64,000 bases of DNA from Scytonematopsis contorta HA4267-MV1 (GTDB taxonomy: Bacteria > Cyanobacteriota > Cyanobacteriia > Cyanobacteriales > Nostocaceae), in the NCBI GenBank assembly GCA_019359035.1, contig JAHHIC010000046.1, positions 1-64,000 on the forward strand. Direction: 5' to 3'. Positions 7,587 through 17,189 of this stretch are shown here, piece by piece (position 1 is the stretch's first letter; each line of letters opens with the position of its first letter). The position numbers were made by a program, and so were the translations under genes. The notes under the pieces are model-generated. The model did not search any database. It was not told the origin of the DNA and worked only from the letters and a program-made list of their open reading frames with translations.

Positions 7587-9413
7587 TTACATCCGTTCAG
7601 AATCCGTTGTCAAGCCTGACTGCACACGCCATAAACTAGCGTAAATGCCATTTCGCTCCAATAAATCCTCATGGGTTCCGAACTCTACTAGCTTCCCATA
7701 CTCCATGACATAAATACAATCAGCATTGCGGATGGTAGATAAACGGTGAGCTATGGCTATAGTAGTTCGATTGACAGTAATACGTTCCAAAGACTTTTGA
7801 ATAGCAGCTTCAGTTTCATTGTCCACCGCCGAGGTAGCTTCATCTAAAATTAGAATAGGTGGATTTTTCAAAACTGCTCTAGCAATAGCTATTCTTTGAC
7901 GTTGACCACCAGATAATTTTTGTCCTCTTTCCCCAACAATCGTCTCATAACCTTGAGGTAATCTAATAATAAATTCATGAGCTTCAGCAATTTTAGCTGC
8001 CGTGATAATTTCCTCATCAGCAACGCTAAAAGTACCGTAGGCAATATTTTCTGCGACTGTACCGTGAAATAAAAACACATCTTGGCTAACTAAACCAATA
8101 GAACTGCGTAAATCTCGTAAATTTAACTGTTGGATATTAATATCGTCCACAGTAATTTGTCCGGAAGAAATCTCGTACAACCTCAGCAAAATTTTCACTA
8201 ATGTACTTTTACCAGAACCAGTAGAACCAACAATAGCAATTGTTCTTCCAGCAGGTATATGTAATGATAAATTTTGAATTACAGGTTGCCTATCTTTGTA
8301 AGCGAAAGTAACATTTTGAAATTTGATTTCACCGCGTACATTTTCCACAGGTAGCGCAATCCCTCCTGTAGGAATTGTAACAGGTGTATCCAACAAATCC
8401 ATGACTCTGTTTGTAGAAGCCATTGCTCTTTGGTACTGGTCAAAAGTATCACCTAACCTAGTCAGCGGCCATAATAGACGTTGGATTAAAAATAGTAAAA
8501 CACTGTAAGTTCCGACGGATATAGTACCAGAGATAGCAGCCAATCCACCCAACAATAGTAAAGATGTGAATGCGGCTAAAATTAACATTCTAATTAATGG
8601 AACAAAAGCCGCAGAAAGTTTAATAGCTTTCAGATTACTAAATCGATAAGCATTACTTTCTGTCTCCACACGAGAATTTTCATAATCTTCAGCAGTAAAA
8701 CTTTTAATAGTCGTAATACCGCTGATATTATTTGCGAAGCGAGAATTGAGAAAACTGACTTTTTCTCTAACTTCCGCATAACGTGGAGCTAAAAGGCGTT
8801 GAAATGCAAAAGAACCCCACAAAATAAAAGGTATCGGCAATATAGCAGCCCAAGCTGCACCAGGAGCTAATAAAAAGAAAGAACCGCCAATAATTATTAC
8901 AGTTATCGCGACTTGAATAATTTCATTAGCACCCACATTTAAGAAACGTTCCAGTTGATTAATATCATCGCTAAGGATAGACATCAAACCACCTGTGCTG
9001 CGTTCCTCAAAATAAGCTAGCTCCAATTCTTGCAAATGCTTATACGCATCTAAGCGGATATTGTGTTGAATATTTTGTGCTAAATTGCGCCATAGTCTAT
9101 CATAAGCGTACTCAAAAGCTGATTCCAGTATCCAAATAATCACAGTCGCAAAGGAAAGCAACAAAAATTGCCAATATATGTCTTTAATTCCTAACTTGGC
9201 AATGATAGAATCTTGTCGCTTAACTACGACATCAACCGCAACACCAATTAACCACGGTGGTGCTAAATCTAAAACTTTATTGGTAACAGAACAAAGACCT
9301 GCTTGCCAAAACTGCCGACGATATTGGCGTCCATAGTTTAGCAGCCGTTGCAGGGGATGATTTGACCCCCTACGTCTTGTTGACACTGAAGGAGATTTTA
9401 TTGCTACAGCCAC
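7587..9413 (-). CDS. ABC exporter half-transporter (membrane domain + ATPase)
   Basis: The 608-residue protein has an N-terminal six-helix exporter domain (about residues 35-340) fused to an ATPase domain, as in MsbA or multidrug half-transporters that work as homodimers in the inner membrane. Visible motifs are Walker [10 protein letters not shown] near 395, Q-loop VSQDVFLF, signature LSGGQRQR near 498, Walker [13 protein letters not shown] near 520 and the switch histidine in IAHRLST. The substrate cannot be read from the sequence; lipids, peptides and drugs are all possible. Neighbours do not point to a substrate. A divergent prohibitin-like gene follows 130 nt beyond its start. Confidence 0.9.
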   Translation of the reverse strand: MAVAIKSPSVSTRRRGSNHPLQRLLNYGRQYRRQFWQAGLCSVTNKVLDLAPPWLIGVAVDVVVKRQDSIIAKLGIKDIYWQFLLLSFATVIIWILESAFEYAYDRLWRNLAQNIQHNIRLDAYKHLQELELAYFEERSTGGLMSILSDDINQLERFLNVGANEIIQVAITVIIIGGSFFLLAPGAAWAAILPIPFILWGSFAFQRLLAPRYAEVREKVSFLNSRFANNISGITTIKSFTAEDYENSRVETESNAYRFSNLKAIKLSAAFVPLIRMLILAAFTSLLLLGGLAAISGTISVGTYSVLLFLIQRLLWPLTRLGDTFDQYQRAMASTNRVMDLLDTPVTIPTGGIALPVENVRGEIKFQNVTFAYKDRQPVIQNLSLHIPAGRTIAIVGSTGSGKSTLVKILLRLYEISSGQITVDDINIQQLNLRDLRSSIGLVSQDVFLFHGTVAENIAYGTFSVADEEIITAAKIAEAHEFIIRLPQGYETIVGERGQKLSGGQRQRIAIARAVLKNPPILILDEATSAVDNETEAAIQKSLERITVNRTTIAIAHRLSTIRNADCIYVMEYGKLVEFGTHEDLLERNGIYASLWRVQSGLTTDSERM

Positions 9414-9543
9414 GGCGATTTGGAGATGCGTAAATATAATAGTACCACAAATTAAAGTAAGTAATTTGTGGTATTCCGAAGTTAAATTTAGATGACCGAG
9501 TGATTCTTAAAGATTATATTAGATATATTCAGGAGATAGAAAG
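9414..9543. promoter_or_regulatory. divergent promoter region, ABC exporter / prohibitin-like gene
   Basis: A 130-nt AT-rich gap between divergent starts. The segment 9440-9470 has ACCACAAATT and AATTTGTGGT about 15 nt apart, an inverted repeat that could be an operator or hairpin. AGGAGA at 9531-9536 is the ribosome site for the TTG start at 9544. Confidence 0.5.
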
Positions 9544-10386
9544 TTGAAAAATCTACGATTAGAAAGTTGGCAAACAACACTAACTGGGATATTAGCAGCA
9601 GCATTAGTTATTCTTAGCCTCAATTCTTTTGTAATAATTAATCCAGGGGAAGCAGGGGTACTCAGTATTTTAGGAAAAGCCGGAGATGGTGCTTTGCTGG
9701 AAGGTATCCATTTGAAAGCTCCATTTATTTCCAAAGTAGATGTATACGATGTCACGATACAAAAGTATGAGATACCAGCACAAAGTGCCACAAAAGATTT
9801 ACAAGAATTAACAGCTAAATTTGCCATTAACTTTCGTATTGACCCAATACAAATAGTGGAAATAAGAAGAAAACAAGGGACTTTAGAAAATATAGTCTCA
9901 AAGATTATTGCACCGCAAACCCAGGAATCTTTTAAAATTGCCGCAGCGAGAAGAACAGTAGAAGAATCAATCACAAAGCGAAACGAGCTCAAGCAAGATT
10001 TTGATATCTCATTAGCTCAAAGATTAGAAAAGTATGGAATAATTATCTTAGATACAAGTGTAATAGACTTGACTTTTTCTACAGAGTTTGCTAAAGCTGT
10101 CGAAGAAAAACAAATTGCCGAACAACGAGCACAACGCGCTGTGTACATAGCACAGGAAGCAGAACAGGAAGCACAAGCAGATGTTAACCGAGCCAAAGGT
10201 AAAGCGGAATCACAAAGACTGTTGGCAGAGACGTTAAAAGCGCAGGGAGGAGAATTAGTGTTACAAAAAGAAGCAATTGAAGCTTGGAAAACTGGTGGAG
10301 CACAAATGCCTAATGTTCTCGTCATTGGTAATGATGCCAATAGTAGTGTGCCATTTCTATTTAATGTAAGTAACCTAAAAAATTAG
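9544..10386 (+). CDS. prohibitin-like SPFH/band 7 membrane protein
   Basis: The 280-residue protein has one N-terminal membrane anchor (about residues 9-27), then the SPFH domain (IINPGEAGVLSILGKAG through the 180s) and a long charged coiled coil (VEEKQIAEQRAQRAVYIAQE and on) ending in a short hydrophobic tail. Prohibitins form ring-like scaffolds in the membrane and influence membrane proteases. The start is TTG, chosen because AGGAGA lies 7 nt upstream and the membrane anchor begins right after it. It seems to be a single-gene unit. The 3' flank is a heptamer repeat array. Confidence 0.85.
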   Translation: MKNLRLESWQTTLTGILAAALVILSLNSFVIINPGEAGVLSILGKAGDGALLEGIHLKAPFISKVDVYDVTIQKYEIPAQSATKDLQELTAKFAINFRIDPIQIVEIRRKQGTLENIVSKIIAPQTQESFKIAAARRTVEESITKRNELKQDFDISLAQRLEKYGIIILDTSVIDLTFSTEFAKAVEEKQIAEQRAQRAVYIAQEAEQEAQADVNRAKGKAESQRLLAETLKAQGGELVLQKEAIEAWKTGGAQMPNVLVIGNDANSSVPFLFNVSNLKN

Positions 10387-10395
10387 TTTAGTCCT

Positions 10396-10455
10396 GTCCA
10401 ACTCCCCACTCCCAACTCCCAACTCCCCACTCCCCATTCCCCACTCCCCACCCCA
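10396..10455. repeat. CCCCACT/CCCAACT heptamer array
   Basis: About eight consecutive seven-base units (CCCCACT, CCCAACT, CCCCATT) fill the gap between the prohibitin-like gene and DUF1824. The strand is purely pyrimidine plus A. This is the same class of array as at 23462, 45289 and 60642. Confidence 0.8.
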
Positions 10456-10465
10456 GTACCCGGTT

Positions 10466-10870
10466 ATGTCCAGTAATTTAACCATCGCCGAAGCCAAAAA
10501 AATCCTCAACAAGTTCAACTGTGTAGATATAGCACCTCAGCTAACGGAAACCGACAAACCATTATTTCGCGAAGCTTTAGTTTTTCTAGCAAGCAAATCT
10601 GAATATCAAATATTAGGTATTTGTACTGATACTGCAGAAGAAGGAATGTTAGCGATGAAAACCTATTCTTTAGCCTTGGGGTACGAAGCACCAATCGATT
10701 TACCGAGCGTTGAAGGGCCTGTTTATATTAAATTAAACGGCAAAAACGGTTTATGTTATCTTGATTCTTATTTTGGACATCACCGAGGAGTACTGGTGTC
10801 TTGCCAGTCAAATTACGATGGAGGAATTAACGAAATGTATGGACATTTACCCTGGGACTTATTTGTTTAA
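10466..10870 (+). CDS. DUF1824 family protein
   Basis: The 134-residue soluble protein contains LTIAEAKKILNKFNCVD at the start, LGICTDTAEEGMLAMKTY in the middle, and SYFGHHRGVLVSCQS and MYGHLPWDLF at the end. I recognise the pattern as DUF1824, a family I know from cyanobacteria; its function is unknown. Length is normal. The start lies directly after a heptamer repeat array and no strong ribosome site is visible. It is followed by a C-rich hairpin repeat and then an ABC-F gene on the same strand. Confidence 0.75.
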   Translation: MSSNLTIAEAKKILNKFNCVDIAPQLTETDKPLFREALVFLASKSEYQILGICTDTAEEGMLAMKTYSLALGYEAPIDLPSVEGPVYIKLNGKNGLCYLDSYFGHHRGVLVSCQSNYDGGINEMYGHLPWDLFV

Positions 10871-10877
10871 AATTTAA

Positions 10878-10918
10878 CCTAACCCCCCTACCCCCCTTCC
10901 CTTGTAGGGAAGGGGGGG
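10878..10918. repeat. C-rich hairpin repeat (CCTAACCCCCCTA family)
   Basis: CCTAACCCCCCTA is followed by a perfect 12-bp stem, CCCCCCTTCCCT against AGGGAAGGGGGG, with a 3-nt loop. It sits 8 nt after the DUF1824 stop and could act as a terminator or mRNA 3' end. Four more copies lie in the window. Confidence 0.75.
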
Positions 10919-10960
10919 AAAGCTGTGTATACTTAGCATAAAAAGAATCGGAATAATAAC

Positions 10961-10985
10961 AGTCAGCAGTCAACAGTCAGCATTT
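10961..10985. repeat. short CAGTCAG/CAACAGT heptamer array
   Basis: Overlapping CAGTCAGCAGTCAACAGTCAG units lie just before the ABC-F start codon, leaving little room for a normal ribosome site. It is one of the short-tandem-repeat loci. Confidence 0.6.
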
Positions 10986-10987
10986 AT

Positions 10988-12937
10988 ATGAGTATTATCA
11001 CATTACAATCAATCAAGAAAGATTTTGGAATCAAAGAGATTTTAAAAAGTGCCAGCTTTACTATTGATGCGACGGACAAAGTTGGCTTAATTGGGATGAA
11101 TGGTTCCGGCAAATCAACATTATTAAAAATGATAGCCCGACTAGAACCAGTTGATGCAGGTCAAATTTTAGTTAACCAAGGTTCAAATATTATATATCTA
11201 CCACAGCAGCCAGAATTAGATGAAACTCGCACAATTCTAGAGCAAATTTTTGCTGACAGTGGAGAACAAATGTCTTTGGTGCGCGAGTATGAAGAAATTT
11301 CCGAAAAACTAGCTGATAATCCGGAAGATAACCAATTAATGTCTCGCTTGTCCACAGTTATGCAGCGGATGGACACAACTGGTGCTTGGGAAATAGAAAC
11401 AAATGCCAAAATAATTCTTTCTAAGTTAGGAATTACAGATTTTGATGCAACTATTGGCACATTATCTGGTGGTTATCGTAAGCGTATAGCATTAGCGACT
11501 GCGCTACTATCGGAGCCAGATTTATTACTTATGGATGAGCCGACTAACCACCTTGATGCTGACTCTGTTGAATGGTTACAAGATTATTTAAACCATCGTT
11601 ATAGAGGGGCACTCTTACTAATTACTCACGACCGTTACTTTTTAGATAAAGTCACTAATAGAATTATTGAAATTGATAGATGTGATATTTCTACGTATTC
11701 TGGAAATTACTCTTATTTTTTAGAAAAAAAAGCATTAGCAGAAGATAGTGCAATTAGTAGTCAGCGTAAATTTCAAGGTGTTTTACGACGTGAATTAGAA
11801 TGGTTAAAGCGAGGTCCTAAAGCTAGAAGTACAAAGCAAAAAGCAAGAATTGACCGTATTCGTGGAATGCAGCAAACTGATTTTAAAGAAAATCAGGGAA
11901 AAGTTGATATTTCTACAGCAAGCCGTCGTATTGGGAAAAAAGTTATTGAGCTAAAAAATGTTGTTAAAGGTTATGATGGACGTACATTAATTAACGATTT
12001 TACCTACGAATTTAATCCAGAAGACCGGGTGGGAATTATTGGTGCTAATGGAGCAGGTAAATCTACTTTAATGGATATTATTACTGGACGTATCCCAGTA
12101 GATTCAGGTAGTGTAGAAATTGGTACGACAGTTCATATTGGTTATTTTGACCAACATTCAGAAGAACTACTCGTAGCTTTAAATGATAATCAACGTGTGA
12201 TTGATTATATAAAAGAAGAAGGAGAATTCGTTACAATTGCAGATGGTACAAAAATTTCTGCATCCCAAATGTTAGAAAGATTTCTTTTTCCTGGAAGCCA
12301 GCAATATGCACCTATAAATAAGCTTTCTGGAGGAGAAAAACGGAGATTATTTTTATTGCGTGTTCTGATGAGTGCGCCAAATGTTTTAATATTGGATGAG
12401 CCAACAAACGATTTAGATGTGCAAACCTTAGCAGTATTAGAAGAATATTTAGAAGATTTTTCTGGCTGTGTAATTGTAGTCTCTCACGACCGCTATTTTT
12501 TAGACCGGACTATAGACACAATTTTTGCTTTGGAAGAAGGAGGAGTTATCCGACAATATCCAGGTAATTATTCTGTTTATTTAGACTACAAAAAATTCGC
12601 GGAAGAAAAGCAACAACAGTCTGCGAATACACAGGCTGCGACTACTAAGGATAAACCGAAAAATGTAGAAGCAGTAAAAGAAACATCTCAACCAGCAGAA
12701 GTTGAAAATAAAAAGAAGCGTAGACTCTCAACTTGGGAAAGGCGTGAATTTGAACAATTAGAAGGTAAGATAGCTCAGCTAGAAATTGAAAAAGCAGAAG
12801 CCGAAAAATCTTTAGGAAATGTTCCTGCTGGTAACTATACTCAAGTACAAAAACTTTACGACCAGATAGAAGCGATTAAAAAATCCATCGATACAGCAAC
12901 GGAACGCTGGATGGAATTAGCTGAAGTGGAGACCTAA
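10988..12937 (+). CDS. ABC-F family ATPase (Uup/EttA type)
   Basis: The 649-residue cytosolic protein has two ABC ATPase domains and no membrane segment. Domain 1 shows GMNGSGKST near residue 37, LSGGYRKR near 158 and LLMDEPTNHLD near 180. Domain 2 shows GANGAGKST near 352, LSGGEKRR near 445 and LILDEPTNDLD near 467. A linker rich in basic residues (LKRGPKARSTKQKAR) joins them, and a coiled-coil C-terminal domain ends the protein, as in Uup. ABC-F proteins act on ribosomes or nucleic acids, for example in translation quality control, and are not transporters. The stop codon lies inside a C-rich repeat element, so the last residues (VET) may be repeat-derived. Confidence 0.88.
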   Translation: MSIITLQSIKKDFGIKEILKSASFTIDATDKVGLIGMNGSGKSTLLKMIARLEPVDAGQILVNQGSNIIYLPQQPELDETRTILEQIFADSGEQMSLVREYEEISEKLADNPEDNQLMSRLSTVMQRMDTTGAWEIETNAKIILSKLGITDFDATIGTLSGGYRKRIALATALLSEPDLLLMDEPTNHLDADSVEWLQDYLNHRYRGALLLITHDRYFLDKVTNRIIEIDRCDISTYSGNYSYFLEKKALAEDSAISSQRKFQGVLRRELEWLKRGPKARSTKQKARIDRIRGMQQTDFKENQGKVDISTASRRIGKKVIELKNVVKGYDGRTLINDFTYEFNPEDRVGIIGANGAGKSTLMDIITGRIPVDSGSVEIGTTVHIGYFDQHSEELLVALNDNQRVIDYIKEEGEFVTIADGTKISASQMLERFLFPGSQQYAPINKLSGGEKRRLFLLRVLMSAPNVLILDEPTNDLDVQTLAVLEEYLEDFSGCVIVVSHDRYFLDRTIDTIFALEEGGVIRQYPGNYSVYLDYKKFAEEKQQQSANTQAATTKDKPKNVEAVKETSQPAEVENKKKRRLSTWERREFEQLEGKIAQLEIEKAEAEKSLGNVPAGNYTQVQKLYDQIEAIKKSIDTATERWMELAEVET

Positions 12938-13084
12938 CCCCCCTACCCCCCTTCCCTAATAGGGAAGGGGGGAAATCAATATTGAGTTTATTTTGTTTAT
13001 TTTGTTACTTCGTTTTCACACAGAGTTTCGTTAATCTTAGCCCCCCTTCCCTAGTAGGGAAGGGGGGTTGGGGGGTTAGGTCTC
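12929..13084. mobile_element. 156-bp inverted-repeat element made of two C-rich hairpin units
   Basis: The outer 15 bases, GAGACCTAACCCCCC at 12929-12943, are the perfect complement of 13070-13084. Each end also holds the CCCCCCTTCCCT hairpin (12946-12972 and 13041-13067), and the 68-nt centre is AT-rich and non-coding. The left end overlaps the ABC-F stop codon and the right end lies 10 nt from the hisG stop. It could be a MITE-like unit or two solo repeats in opposite orientation. Confidence 0.6.
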
Positions 13085-13094
13085 TTTTATTAAG

Positions 13095-13742
13095 CTAGGA
13101 TTTGACAGTCATCACATTGTTGCGAATCTTCGCAATCAACTCGCTAAGATTATCTTGGTCTAAACGATAACTAAGAGGGTGAGCAATCAATCGTGCAGTA
13201 ATTTCATACAAAGAGTCAATTTCAATCAAACCATTTTCTCGCATAGTCCGACCTGTGGAGACTAAATCAACAATCGCTTCCGACATCCCCGTTATTGGAC
13301 CCAACTCCACCGAACCATAAAGCGGGACAATTTCTACTGGTAAATCTAAAGCATCAAAATAATCGCGAGCGGAATTTACATACTTAGAAGCAACTCTACT
13401 ATGTGCAGGTAAATCAAAGGCTGAACGGTAAGCGCTAGATTCCTTTACCGCTAAACACATCCGACAATACCCATATCCTAAATCAACTAAATGGGCAACA
13501 TTAGGCTTTTTCTCTCGTAATAAATCATAACCAACGATACCTAACTGAGCTTGACCGTATTCAACATAAACAGGTACATCAGCATTTCTTACAAGTAGTG
13601 CTTTAGCTATACCATTAGCATCCTCAATTTGTAATTGACGAGTACCCGAATCTAAAAAAGCACTAAAATCTAATCCCACAGCTTGTAGTAGACGAACACT
13701 GTGTTTTAACAATTCACCTTTTGGTAGTGCAATAGTTAACAT
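13095..13742 (-). CDS. hisG: ATP phosphoribosyltransferase, short form
   Basis: The 215-residue enzyme catalyses the first step of histidine synthesis, joining ATP and PRPP. It starts [16 protein letters not shown] and shows [21 protein letters not shown] and [17 protein letters not shown], the PRPP-site pattern. It lacks the C-terminal regulatory domain of the long form, so a HisZ subunit encoded elsewhere is expected for activity and histidine feedback. Length is right for the short form. It stands alone with a divergent amine oxidase gene 125 nt upstream. Confidence 0.92.
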   Translation of the reverse strand: MLTIALPKGELLKHSVRLLQAVGLDFSAFLDSGTRQLQIEDANGIAKALLVRNADVPVYVEYGQAQLGIVGYDLLREKKPNVAHLVDLGYGYCRMCLAVKESSAYRSAFDLPAHSRVASKYVNSARDYFDALDLPVEIVPLYGSVELGPITGMSEAIVDLVSTGRTMRENGLIEIDSLYEITARLIAHPLSYRLDQDNLSELIAKIRNNVMTVKS

Positions 13743-13867
13743 GGCTACTTACTTAATATGTGATACAAGTGGTATATAACTTTTTCTGCGTTTGTAGGAA
13801 TTAATTAATACTTGTCACTACAAAATTTAGTTTATACAATGGAAGCGTTTTCAGCTTATAAAGTCTA

Positions 13868-15286
13868 ATGAGAGTCAGCCGAAGAATATTTTTGGCAATC
13901 AAATCGTTGGTTTCTTTTTATACAAAAACGCTCCTAGGAAGTAGTAAAGTCTTAGCTAGCAGTGAAGCCAATATAGCAAGCAAAAAACGGATGATAGCAA
14001 CAGCAGAAGTTATTGTAATTGGTGCTGGAATTGCTGGATTGAGTGCAGCCAGTAATTTACAAAAACAGGGAAAAAAAGTAGTAATTCTGGAAGCAAGGGA
14101 GCGCATTGGGGGTAGGATATGGACAGACCATTCTTGGAATAATTTATCTCTAGATTTGGGTGCCACCTGGATTCATGGCATTAAAAATAATCCTATTACA
14201 GAATTGGTGCAAAATTTCAACATCAAGACCACTCCTACCAATTATGACTCTCACTTGCTTTATGGGGAAGAAGGAAATTTATTAACGGACGCACAGCAAG
14301 ATAAAATTGATACTAGATTTGAGAAACTTTTAAATAGTATTAATAATTACAGAAGTAAATTAGCAAAATCAGAATCTGAAGATATTTCCCTAGAGCAAGC
14401 ATTTGGTATGTTGTTCGCAACTCGAAAATTATCAGTGAAGGAATCTTTAGAGCTAAATTATACTATCAACTCAGTTATTGAACACGAGTACGCTACAGAT
14501 ATTTCAGATTTGTCATTATATAACTGGGACCAAGATGACGAACTAAATGGGGGAGACGCATTACTTCCCGACGGATACGACCAAGTAACAAAAGTTTTAG
14601 CAGAAGGGCTTGATATTAGGTTAAATCATGTTGTCCAAAGGGTAGAATACAGTAGCAGAGGAGTTAGAGTTATTACTAACCACGGTACACATGAGGCAGA
14701 GCAAGCCATCATTACATTACCTTTGGGTGTATTAAAAAAAGATGTGATAGAATTTTCACCACCCTTACCCGAACGGAAACAAGCAGCAATTAAGCGTCTA
14801 GGTATGGGAGTATTAAACAAAGTTTATCTGAGATTCTCGGAAGTATTTTGGGATAAAGACAGCGACATGTTAGGATTTATTTCTGAAAATAAAGGTAAAT
14901 GGTCTGAATTTTTAAACATCTATAAATATACAAATAAATCTGTTTTACTAGGATTCAACGCAGGTAAATATGGTCTGGAAACAGAGAGATTAACAGACAA
15001 AGAAATAGTAGAAGCTGCTATGACAGTTTTACGTAAAATATACAGTAACTCAATTCCTAACCCCGAAGCATGGTTGATAACTCGTTGGGGGAATGACCCA
15101 TTTACATACGGTTCCTATTCTCACATTCCACCAAACGCCAGTGGCAAAGATTATGATATCCTAGCAGAACCAGTAAATAACCAATTATTTTTTGCCGGAG
15201 AAGCAACATCAAGAAAATATCCAGGAACAGTTCACGGAGCATTATTATCAGGACAACGAGAAGCTAAAAGAATTCTCAGAAATTAA
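13868..15286 (+). CDS. FAD-dependent flavin amine oxidase, probably Tat-exported
   Basis: The 472-residue protein has an N-terminus with SRRIFLAIKS, close to a twin-arginine signal, followed by about 35 residues before the FAD-binding fold. The dinucleotide motif VIGAGIAGLSAA is at about 51-62, with ILEARERIGGRIWTD after it. The C-terminal LFFAGEATSRKYPGTVHGA is the typical amine oxidase FAD signature. The family oxidises mono- or polyamines and some amino acids, making peroxide; the substrate is open. No partner gene is evident; a response regulator gene begins shortly downstream on the same strand. Confidence 0.85.
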   Translation: MRVSRRIFLAIKSLVSFYTKTLLGSSKVLASSEANIASKKRMIATAEVIVIGAGIAGLSAASNLQKQGKKVVILEARERIGGRIWTDHSWNNLSLDLGATWIHGIKNNPITELVQNFNIKTTPTNYDSHLLYGEEGNLLTDAQQDKIDTRFEKLLNSINNYRSKLAKSESEDISLEQAFGMLFATRKLSVKESLELNYTINSVIEHEYATDISDLSLYNWDQDDELNGGDALLPDGYDQVTKVLAEGLDIRLNHVVQRVEYSSRGVRVITNHGTHEAEQAIITLPLGVLKKDVIEFSPPLPERKQAAIKRLGMGVLNKVYLRFSEVFWDKDSDMLGFISENKGKWSEFLNIYKYTNKSVLLGFNAGKYGLETERLTDKEIVEAAMTVLRKIYSNSIPNPEAWLITRWGNDPFTYGSYSHIPPNASGKDYDILAEPVNNQLFFAGEATSRKYPGTVHGALLSGQREAKRILRN

Positions 15287-15309
15287 AAACTTTGAGTATT
15301 AAATTCCCA

Positions 15310-15346
15310 GTCACCAGTCAACCGTCAACCGTCAACCGTCAACAAT
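15310..15346. repeat. CGTCAAC heptamer array
   Basis: Units of CAGTCAACCGTCAACCGTCA repeat with a period of seven just upstream of the preferred start of the response regulator. Translation upstream of 15355 would read through this array, which argues against an earlier start. Confidence 0.7.
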
Positions 15347-15354
15347 TAACTAAA

Positions 15355-16044
15355 ATGCAAATTCTTTTAGTTGATGATGAAGTAGAATTAGCAGACCCCT
15401 TAAGTCGTCTCTTAACTCGTGAAGGGTACAATGTTGATGCGGCTTATGATGGCACAATTGGTAGTAATTTAGCAAATAGTCGCAGTTATGATTTGCTAAT
15501 TCTAGATTGGATGTTACCTGGTAAAACAGGATTAGAAATTTGTCAAGAATTACGTCGTCAAGGGAAAACAACCCCTGTACTATTCTTAACTGCAAAAGAT
15601 ACATTAGATGACCGGGTTGAAGGTTTAGACGCTGGTGCTGATGATTATTTAGTAAAACCTTTTGAATTGCGAGAGTTACTTGCACGAGTTCGCGCTTTAT
15701 TAAGGCGTTTTAATACTCCAGAAGTTTCTGTAACTGCAAATCAAAAACTTACGGTTGATGACTTAGAGTTAGATTTTGAAAATCAAGTAGCATATCGTCA
15801 AGGACGAGTAATCGAACTATCAGAAAAAGAAAGTCAGCTACTGCGGTATTTTATGGAAAATACCGCACAAATACTAACTCATGCTCAAATAATGCAAAAT
15901 TTGTGGAGCGAAGATGAGCAACCAAGCAGTAATGTTATTGCTGCTTTAATACGTTTGTTGCGACGTAAAATTGAAGTCGCAGGAGAAACACAATTAATTC
16001 ACAGCGTTTACGGTAAAGGTTATCGATTTGGAATCGGTCAGTAA
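15355..16044 (+). CDS. OmpR-type response regulator (REC + winged helix)
   Basis: The protein of 229 residues from this start has a receiver domain (MQILLVDDE, phosphoacceptor Asp in LLILDWMLPG near residue 51, Lys in YLVKPFELREL) and a winged-helix DNA-binding domain (residues 130-227, ending YGKGYRFGIG). The ATG at 15355 is preferred over an upstream in-frame start at 15292 because the extra 21 residues are translated heptamer repeat and receiver domains begin at this point. No histidine kinase is adjacent, so its sensor is elsewhere. It resembles cyanobacterial regulators such as ManR or RppA, but I cannot assign the orthologue. Confidence 0.85.
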   Translation: MQILLVDDEVELADPLSRLLTREGYNVDAAYDGTIGSNLANSRSYDLLILDWMLPGKTGLEICQELRRQGKTTPVLFLTAKDTLDDRVEGLDAGADDYLVKPFELRELLARVRALLRRFNTPEVSVTANQKLTVDDLELDFENQVAYRQGRVIELSEKESQLLRYFMENTAQILTHAQIMQNLWSEDEQPSSNVIAALIRLLRRKIEVAGETQLIHSVYGKGYRFGIGQ

Positions 16045-16068
16045 CATAAAACCCCACCCACAAATTTC

Positions 16069-17103
16069 TTATGTAGAAACGAGAAGTATGTTGGTAATTT
16101 CTCCTTGCATTTTTTCCCGCAAATCTTGCGCTTGAGAGTAAGCTTCTCTTCTACTCAAATTACCGTCATCAACTTTTAAATCAAATAAAGGTTGAATAAA
16201 ATAACGTAGTCGAGTTCTCATAGCCCAAACACCCATCGAAGGGAAAATCACTAATAAAATCATCAAAGGTGACAGTGGTAAAAATGGCATCCTTAAGAAA
16301 TTTTGTAATTTTTTAAAATTAAACGCAAACGGATGTAAATTTTCATTCCCAATACAAACAACAGGTAGTACAGGAATTTGGAAACGCTGACTCAATTGAA
16401 TAAAACTCAAATTAAAAGTTTGCAACTGATAACGCTTTATCCATCCCTTTTCTGGACCTCGTAAACCTTCTGGTGCGTAAAGAACAATACTCCCAGCTTT
16501 AATAGCAGCTTCAAAATCATTTAATTCTGCACGTACACCACCTAAAACTTGAGACCATCCACGTGGTAACCACCAAATCATTAAAGGATTTTCAAATAAC
16601 GAAACATTGGCTAGGGGTTTTACTACTCCGGAGCATTTTTCACTTAATAAATAACTTAGCGTTATAAAATCCCAAGGGAAGCACATCCCAGCGTGGTTCA
16701 TTGCTACTATCATAGTTTCGTTTAGTGGCAAGTTTTCAATTTGTTGTAATTCACCACGAAAATAATATTTAACTATTGGTCGCAAAATTTCTTCCCGAAA
16801 AGCATTTTGGTAATTTGGGTCAAATTCTCCCTCTTGGGGATGAGGTAAACGACACCCAAGACGTAACCAGCGAATTAATAATGCTAAGTAAAAACCAAAA
16901 GGAATAATGAATAAAATATACTCTAGCCAATTCCAACCATCAGGGTCTGAATGATAGTGTTGCCAATGACGATTAAATAAAACTAGCCACCCAGGGGGAT
17001 ACCACAAACAAAACCAATCAAACCAACTAAAGTTATATTTATTACTACAAGTATTTATTACTTGACTTTTTTTCCCATAAGGGTGATATTTTCGAGTTAA
17101 CAC
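16069..17103 (-). CDS. membrane acyltransferase of the PlsC/LPLAT type
   Basis: The 344-residue protein has hydrophobic N-terminal stretches (around residues 28-85) and an acyltransferase-like core. MIVAMNHAGMCFPWDFI resembles motif I and VLYAPEGLRGPEKGW resembles the EGTRS-type motif. The family transfers acyl groups to lysophosphatidate or other alcohols. The histidine-aspartate spacing here is H-X7-D instead of the usual H-X4-D, so substrate or chemistry may differ from true PlsC. Related cyanobacterial proteins have been linked to neutral lipid or plastoquinol ester synthesis; that link is only a suggestion. It converges with the response regulator gene, 24 nt apart. Confidence 0.72.
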   Translation of the reverse strand: MLTRKYHPYGKKSQVINTCSNKYNFSWFDWFCLWYPPGWLVLFNRHWQHYHSDPDGWNWLEYILFIIPFGFYLALLIRWLRLGCRLPHPQEGEFDPNYQNAFREEILRPIVKYYFRGELQQIENLPLNETMIVAMNHAGMCFPWDFITLSYLLSEKCSGVVKPLANVSLFENPLMIWWLPRGWSQVLGGVRAELNDFEAAIKAGSIVLYAPEGLRGPEKGWIKRYQLQTFNLSFIQLSQRFQIPVLPVVCIGNENLHPFAFNFKKLQNFLRMPFLPLSPLMILLVIFPSMGVWAMRTRLRYFIQPLFDLKVDDGNLSRREAYSQAQDLREKMQGEITNILLVST

Positions 17104-17189
17104 GATTAAAAATATTCCATAAGCTGCAACTTTTAAAGAATATAGTTGTATTTTATAATTAATGACCTCAAACTAAAGACATAAAACCT

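Noticed and set aside
15292-15354. Extra N-terminus of the response regulator
   Set aside because: The 21 residues are repeat-derived, and receiver domains start at MQILLVDDE.
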